From positions 1 to 59,275 of the forward strand of contig JAGHIA010000022.1 of the NCBI GenBank assembly GCA_017887445.1: a stretch of 59,275 bases of DNA. The letters run 5' to 3'. Below are positions 55,897-59,275 of the stretch, one piece after another. Source of the stretch: Fusicatenibacter sp. (GTDB lineage Bacteria; Bacillota; Clostridia; Lachnospirales; Lachnospiraceae). The notes under the pieces are model-generated. The model was not told the DNA's origin, did no database searches, and saw only the letters and a program-made list of their open reading frames with translations. Positions within the stretch are counted from its first letter, which is position 1. The number at the start of each line of letters is the position of its first letter. A program made the translations under genes and the position numbers.

Positions 55897-57906
55897 CTAT
55901 CTGTTTTCTGCCACGATCACAACGTCATAAGGCGCCAGCATGGTCTGTGTGTCTAAGGTTTGGCCGGTCAGAAGATCGGTCTTGCCTGCAAACTGCGCGG
56001 GCAGCGGCAGATCCTGCGCCTTAAAGTTGATGATAAAGGTGATCTTCTGCGTCTTTGACTGGCGCACGGTCACTTCCAGTTCTGTGCTTTCTTCCACGTT
56101 TGACCCTACGCCGGCTTCCGTCAGAAGCTGTCCCAGCACTTTATCCAGAGCCGCCTGATCCAGATTTGCGCCCACATAGTAAACGGCGCCTTTTCCGTAG
56201 GCGTTTCTGGTGACTGCCGGCATACCCGCATAAAAGTTGCTGGTATATTCCGCCAGCGCCTGGGCGCCCTCCAGGTGCATCAGATCGCACAGCAGGCGGC
56301 AGGAAGCGTCTGTTCCGTCCGCGAAACGGATGGTGTTGGACTGCTCCGGAGCCAGGGCGTCGATCTCCTCCACCCAGACACCGGCCATTTCGCGCAGGGG
56401 GCCGGGATAGCCGCCCAGATGTACGTTGTCCGACTGTCCGACGATGCCGCTCATGAAGGTGGTCAGCAGGATACCGCCGCCGGCCACAAATTTTTCCAGC
56501 GCCTCGGCCATGCCCTCCTTCACCATGTACAGCACCGGCGCAAGGATTACTTTGTAACGGCTGAAGTCCGCGTCCACCGGAATCATATCCACAGGATAAT
56601 TTCCCCGGTAAAGGCTGCTGTAATACTGATGGATCTGGTCAACGTATTTCAGATCGCAGTTGGGTCCGCTGGTATACTCCAGCGCCCAGTAATTGTCCCA
56701 GTCAAAGATCACGCCGATCTTCGCGTCCGGCATGGAGCCGATGACCGTCTCGCCAAGACGCTCCAGCTCCGCGCCAAGGGCGGTCACCTCGCGGAATACC
56801 CGTGTATTTTCCGTTCCCGCGTGAGCAATTACCGCGCCGTGGAATTTCTCGCAGGCGCCCACCGACCGGCGCAGCTGGAAGAACTGAATGGTATCCGCGC
56901 CGTGGGCCACCGTCTGATAGCTCTGCGCGCGCATCTGTCCCGGCTTTTTCAGGGAATTGTACGGCTGCCAGTTCTGCTGGCTGGGGGTCTGCTCCATCAG
57001 CATAAACGGCTGGTCCTTCAGACCGCGCATCAGGTCGTGGCACATGGCGGTCTGGCTCCAGGGCGTATTGTAGCTGGGGTAATTGTCCCAGGAAACAATG
57101 TCCATCTCCTTGGCCCATTTGAAGTAATCCAGTCCCGGGTAGGTTCCCATCAGGTTTGTGGTGATGGGCGTTTCCGGGTCGTATTTACGGATGATGTCCC
57201 GCTCCATCTTGAAGTTTTCCAGGATGCTGTCGGAATTAAAACGGCGGTAGTCAATGGAAATCCCGGCAAAGGCGGTTTTGTCCGTGCCGATACCCTCGCC
57301 CAGAGCGTTGGGCAGCACGATTTCGTCCCAATCATAGACCGTATGGCCCCAGAATTCCATGTTCCAGGCCTCGTTCAGCGCCTCAATGGTCTTATATTTC
57401 TTTTTCAGCCACACACGGAAGGCTTTCTCACAGTTTTCACAGTAGCACTCCCCGCCGTACTCATTGTTGATATGCCAGCAGGCCACCTTTCCGGTCTTTC
57501 CGTAGCGCCTGGCCAGCTGCTCCGTCAGCGCGGCCGCGTACTTCTGGTAAACCAGGCTGTTGGGGCATGCGTTGTGTCTGTGGCCGAATTTGTGGTGACG
57601 GCCCTCATAATCGGTGCGCGCAACCTCCGGATACCGTTTTACCATCCATGCCGGCAGAGCGGCTGTGGAGGTTCCCATCACAATGTCGCATTCCTCCTGC
57701 TCCAGCATTTCCACAATATCGTCCAGTTCCTCAAAATCGTAGGTTTCCTCGGAAGGCTGGATCTTTGCCCATGAAAAGACGTTGATGGTGGCGCTGTTAA
57801 TATGGGCGTTCCGGAACATTCTCATATCCTCCTGCCAGATCTCTCTCGGCCACTGGTTGGGATTGTAATCTCCTCCGTAAAGGATTCTCTTAAATGGTTT
57901 CTTCAT
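55897..57906 (-). CDS. GH42 beta-galactosidase
   Basis: A 669-residue cytoplasmic enzyme, start after TAGGAGGACGCC. The GH42 barrel carries acid/base E149 in HINNEYGGE and nucleophile E305 in FMLMEQTPS. The cysteine cluster CYCENC (about 154-159) is the zinc site of trimeric GH42 enzymes. A trimerisation domain (about 390-600) and a small C-terminal beta domain follow. It cleaves beta-galactosides such as galacto-oligosaccharides, pectin side chains or lactose-like sugars. Divergent from an AraC regulator that probably controls it. No dedicated transporter in the window. Confidence 0.95.
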   Translation of the reverse strand: MKKPFKRILYGGDYNPNQWPREIWQEDMRMFRNAHINSATINVFSWAKIQPSEETYDFEELDDIVEMLEQEECDIVMGTSTAALPAWMVKRYPEVARTDYEGRHHKFGHRHNACPNSLVYQKYAAALTEQLARRYGKTGKVACWHINNEYGGECYCENCEKAFRVWLKKKYKTIEALNEAWNMEFWGHTVYDWDEIVLPNALGEGIGTDKTAFAGISIDYRRFNSDSILENFKMERDIIRKYDPETPITTNLMGTYPGLDYFKWAKEMDIVSWDNYPSYNTPWSQTAMCHDLMRGLKDQPFMLMEQTPSQQNWQPYNSLKKPGQMRAQSYQTVAHGADTIQFFQLRRSVGACEKFHGAVIAHAGTENTRVFREVTALGAELERLGETVIGSMPDAKIGVIFDWDNYWALEYTSGPNCDLKYVDQIHQYYSSLYRGNYPVDMIPVDADFSRYKVILAPVLYMVKEGMAEALEKFVAGGGILLTTFMSGIVGQSDNVHLGGYPGPLREMAGVWVEEIDALAPEQSNTIRFADGTDASCRLLCDLMHLEGAQALAEYTSNFYAGMPAVTRNAYGKGAVYYVGANLDQAALDKVLGQLLTEAGVGSNVEESTELEVTVRQSKTQKITFIINFKAQDLPLPAQFAGKTDLLTGQTLDTQTMLAPYDVVIVAENR

Positions 57907-58279
57907 GGCGTCCTCCTATTTATGATGATGTCAAGGTCAGAAGCCGGCTTCTTATCAATGTACCGTTACTGTTACTATTACAATGTACCGGCTTCTCTGA
58001 ACGTAACAGTTCAGCGTTGCTGAACGATTACACGCTTCGCGATGCACAGAAACTGCATTTCATGCAGTTTCTCGCTGCAGGCCTCGGGTTTTCGCGCATT
58101 CTGCGCGAAAACACCTCGCGGGATAGTGGCAGGCTGAACTGTTACCTCTGAACTACTACCTAGTATAATCAATCTGGACACGAGAAAGTATAATATGGTA
58201 AACTCAATCATATAAGATTTTGAAACACCTTTCAGCAGCAACAGCAGTGATATTCCTTTTACGAAAGCGAGGTTTTCTT
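57907..58279. promoter_or_regulatory. Divergent control region of GH42 and AraC genes with family B insertion
   Basis: CAATGTACCG occurs as a direct repeat at 57957-57966 and 57981-57990 (24-bp period, about two helix turns), a layout suited to AraC-type binding. CCGGCTTCT also recurs on both sides. A full family B repeat (58003-58145) lies in the middle of this shared region, between these sites and the AraC gene. Promoter elements cannot be fixed with confidence. Confidence 0.5.
58003..58145 (+). repeat. Family B repeat, copy 4
   Basis: GTAACAGTTCAGCGTTGCTG to CAGGCTGAACTGTTAC, one or two bases shorter than copy 1 and otherwise almost identical to it. Confidence 0.92.
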
Positions 58280-59092
58280 ATGCCGATCTATTTCAGTCTT
58301 TCCCCTTATGAACTTCCCCTGACTCTGGACAGCGTGGGCAATCATTGGAACCAGGAGCCGGTGCTGCGGCCGGAGGGGTTCCCTCTCTACCACTGGCTGC
58401 AGACGGAGCAGGGCAGCGGGACCATAGAGGTGGGAGGAAAGTCTTTTTGCCTGAAAGTCAACGAGGGCATCCTGATCGCGCCTGGCGTCCCCCATTCTTA
58501 CTGGTGCGACGGGGAACTCTGGGTCACATCCTTCGCCACATTTACGGGAAGCCTTGGCGGCCAGATCCCGAAGATCACGGGGGAAGCGCCTTTTACCCTG
58601 GTTTCCGCGGCTGACGGGCTTCCCTTCCGCCGGTTTGTGAACCGCATGATCGCCGCCCATGAATCCCATACGCTGGACCCTTCTGTTCTGTCCGCGGAAT
58701 GTTATGCGTTTCTGCTGGGTTTTGTTTACGGAAGACGCAGTCATGACCTGCCGGACCATCCCGGTTACCAAAGGTATGTGCTGCCGGTAATAGAAAAAAT
58801 CGAAACTGATTACAGCGGTCCTTTGACGGTGCCGGAACTGGCGGCCATGGTGTATGTGACGCCTCAGTATCTGTCCCGGCTGTTTCACCGGTTTCTTGGA
58901 TGTTCCGCTTATACTTATCTGCAGAATCTTCGTATTTCGAAAGCAAAGGAGCTTTTGGTGAATGAGCCGGAGACGGAGGTGCAGCATGTGGCGCACCGGG
59001 TGGGATTTCAGGATTCCAGTCATTTTATCCGTGTGTTTCGGGAGGGGACGGGGTATACGCCGTTGGAATTTCGAAGGCTCCACGGGGTGTGA
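58280..59092 (+). CDS. AraC-family regulator next to the GH42 gene
   Basis: A 270-residue regulator; start at 58280 with GCGAGG eight bases upstream, and the frame extends 20 codons more without a site. The N-terminal cupin sensor (GSGTIEVGGKSFCLKVNEGILIAPGVPHSY) binds a sugar, and the C-terminal AraC double HTH (VPELAAMVYVTPQYLSRLFHRF, VQHVAHRVGFQDSSHFIRVFRE) binds DNA. Divergent from the beta-galactosidase, so activation of that gene by a galactoside is the natural inference. A family E repeat starts directly at its stop codon. Confidence 0.92.
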   Translation: MPIYFSLSPYELPLTLDSVGNHWNQEPVLRPEGFPLYHWLQTEQGSGTIEVGGKSFCLKVNEGILIAPGVPHSYWCDGELWVTSFATFTGSLGGQIPKITGEAPFTLVSAADGLPFRRFVNRMIAAHESHTLDPSVLSAECYAFLLGFVYGRRSHDLPDHPGYQRYVLPVIEKIETDYSGPLTVPELAAMVYVTPQYLSRLFHRFLGCSAYTYLQNLRISKAKELLVNEPETEVQHVAHRVGFQDSSHFIRVFREGTGYTPLEFRRLHGV

Positions 59093-59275
59093 GGGGGCGG
59101 ACGAAAGCGGCGTGGGGCAGGCGGCATGGGGGAACTGGGGGCGACTGCAGGGGTGCGAGAAAATCTAAACGCTCCCAGAGGCCGCCGAACGGGTACCGAT
59201 GCGATTCGACAGGAATGCCTGATGCATTCCCGTCTCAGCGCATCTCAGGCTCCGGACTTGCAGTCCTGCGCCTGC
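59093..59275 (-). repeat. Family E repeat, partial copy cut by the window end
   Basis: Aligns with the reverse complement of 19241-19570: GGCGGACGAAAG, GCGAGAAAATCTAAACG, then GGAATGCCTGATGCATTCC and CTCAGGCTCCGGAC. Less GC-pure and more diverged than the first copy. Begins right at the stop of the AraC gene. The expected second arm lies beyond the window. Confidence 0.8.

Noticed and set aside
1-59275. Repeats as a CRISPR array or insertion sequences
   Set aside because: Copies are widely scattered rather than regularly spaced, and no cas or transposase gene is present.

Overview
The window reads as a chromosome segment of a Gram-positive anaerobic Clostridia species, most likely a gut Lachnospiraceae. 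The reasons are strong AGGAGG-type ribosome sites on nearly every gene, moderate GC, families typical of that group (DUF1292, DUF3793, FeoB-associated Cys-rich protein, LplB/YtcP-type sugar importers, ferredoxin-domain aldo/keto reductase), and no outer-membrane genes. Species cannot be fixed from the sequence alone. About 55 protein genes and one tRNA-Glu(CUC) are supported. There is no rRNA, CRISPR array, prophage or intact transposase.

Layout. 0.2-3.7 kb: aldo/keto reductase, XRE regulator, DUF1292 protein, nucleotidyltransferase. 3.8-11.8 kb: a fructan-type sugar locus on the minus strand, with a LacI regulator, two permeases, a lipoprotein binding protein and two tandem cytoplasmic GH32 enzymes. 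12-16.2 kb: an ABC-F ATPase behind a terminator-bearing leader, and a VanRS-like two-component system. 16.3-22.7 kb: a MoxR/VWA pair, a PdaA-like deacetylase and a GGDEF/degenerate-EAL protein whose promoter lies in a palindrome. 22.7-27.6 kb: an iron block (feoA-feoA-feoB, a 43-residue membrane protein, a Cys-rich protein, DUF3793, flavodoxin, DUF2325). Copies of one operator, GTTAG-N6-CTAAC, sit before both of its transcription units. 27.7-29 kb: a TetR gene divergent from a Pyr4-like transmembrane terpene-cyclase homologue. 29-41 kb: mostly housekeeping genes (rpsF-rpsR, hydrolases, PPK2, tRNA-Glu). 41.3-47 kb: ketopantoate reductase, a second two-component system whose response regulator appears to start at ATT, two tandem sRNA-like units, and a PepSY lipoprotein. 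47-49.3 kb: MerR, sugar-phosphate isomerase-like protein, membrane protein. 49.6-55 kb: a compact biosynthetic cluster of stand-alone adenylation enzyme, carrier protein, condensation-domain protein, alpha/beta hydrolase and SCP2-like protein. It faces a TetR gene across two identical operators. 55.3-59.3 kb: a small monooxygenase, then a GH42 beta-galactosidase divergent from an AraC regulator.

The two most promising unexplained systems are the stand-alone adenylation/carrier/condensation cluster (49.6-55 kb), which looks built to activate an acid and couple it to an amine or alcohol, and the pair of duplicated sRNA-like units behind the second two-component system (44.4-44.9 kb). The iron operon also carries an unannotated small membrane protein.

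The intergenic DNA is unusually full of short dispersed repeats. Family A is an inverted repeat starting GTGTTTGAA that often supplies or abuts stop codons. Family B is a 143-bp element with four near-identical copies. Family C has two copies. Family D shares a GTAAC...TTCAGC/GCTGAA...GTTAC core with B, and that core recurs more than twenty times. Family E is a 330-bp GC-rich giant inverted repeat, with a second copy cut by the window end. No mobilising enzyme is visible for any of them.
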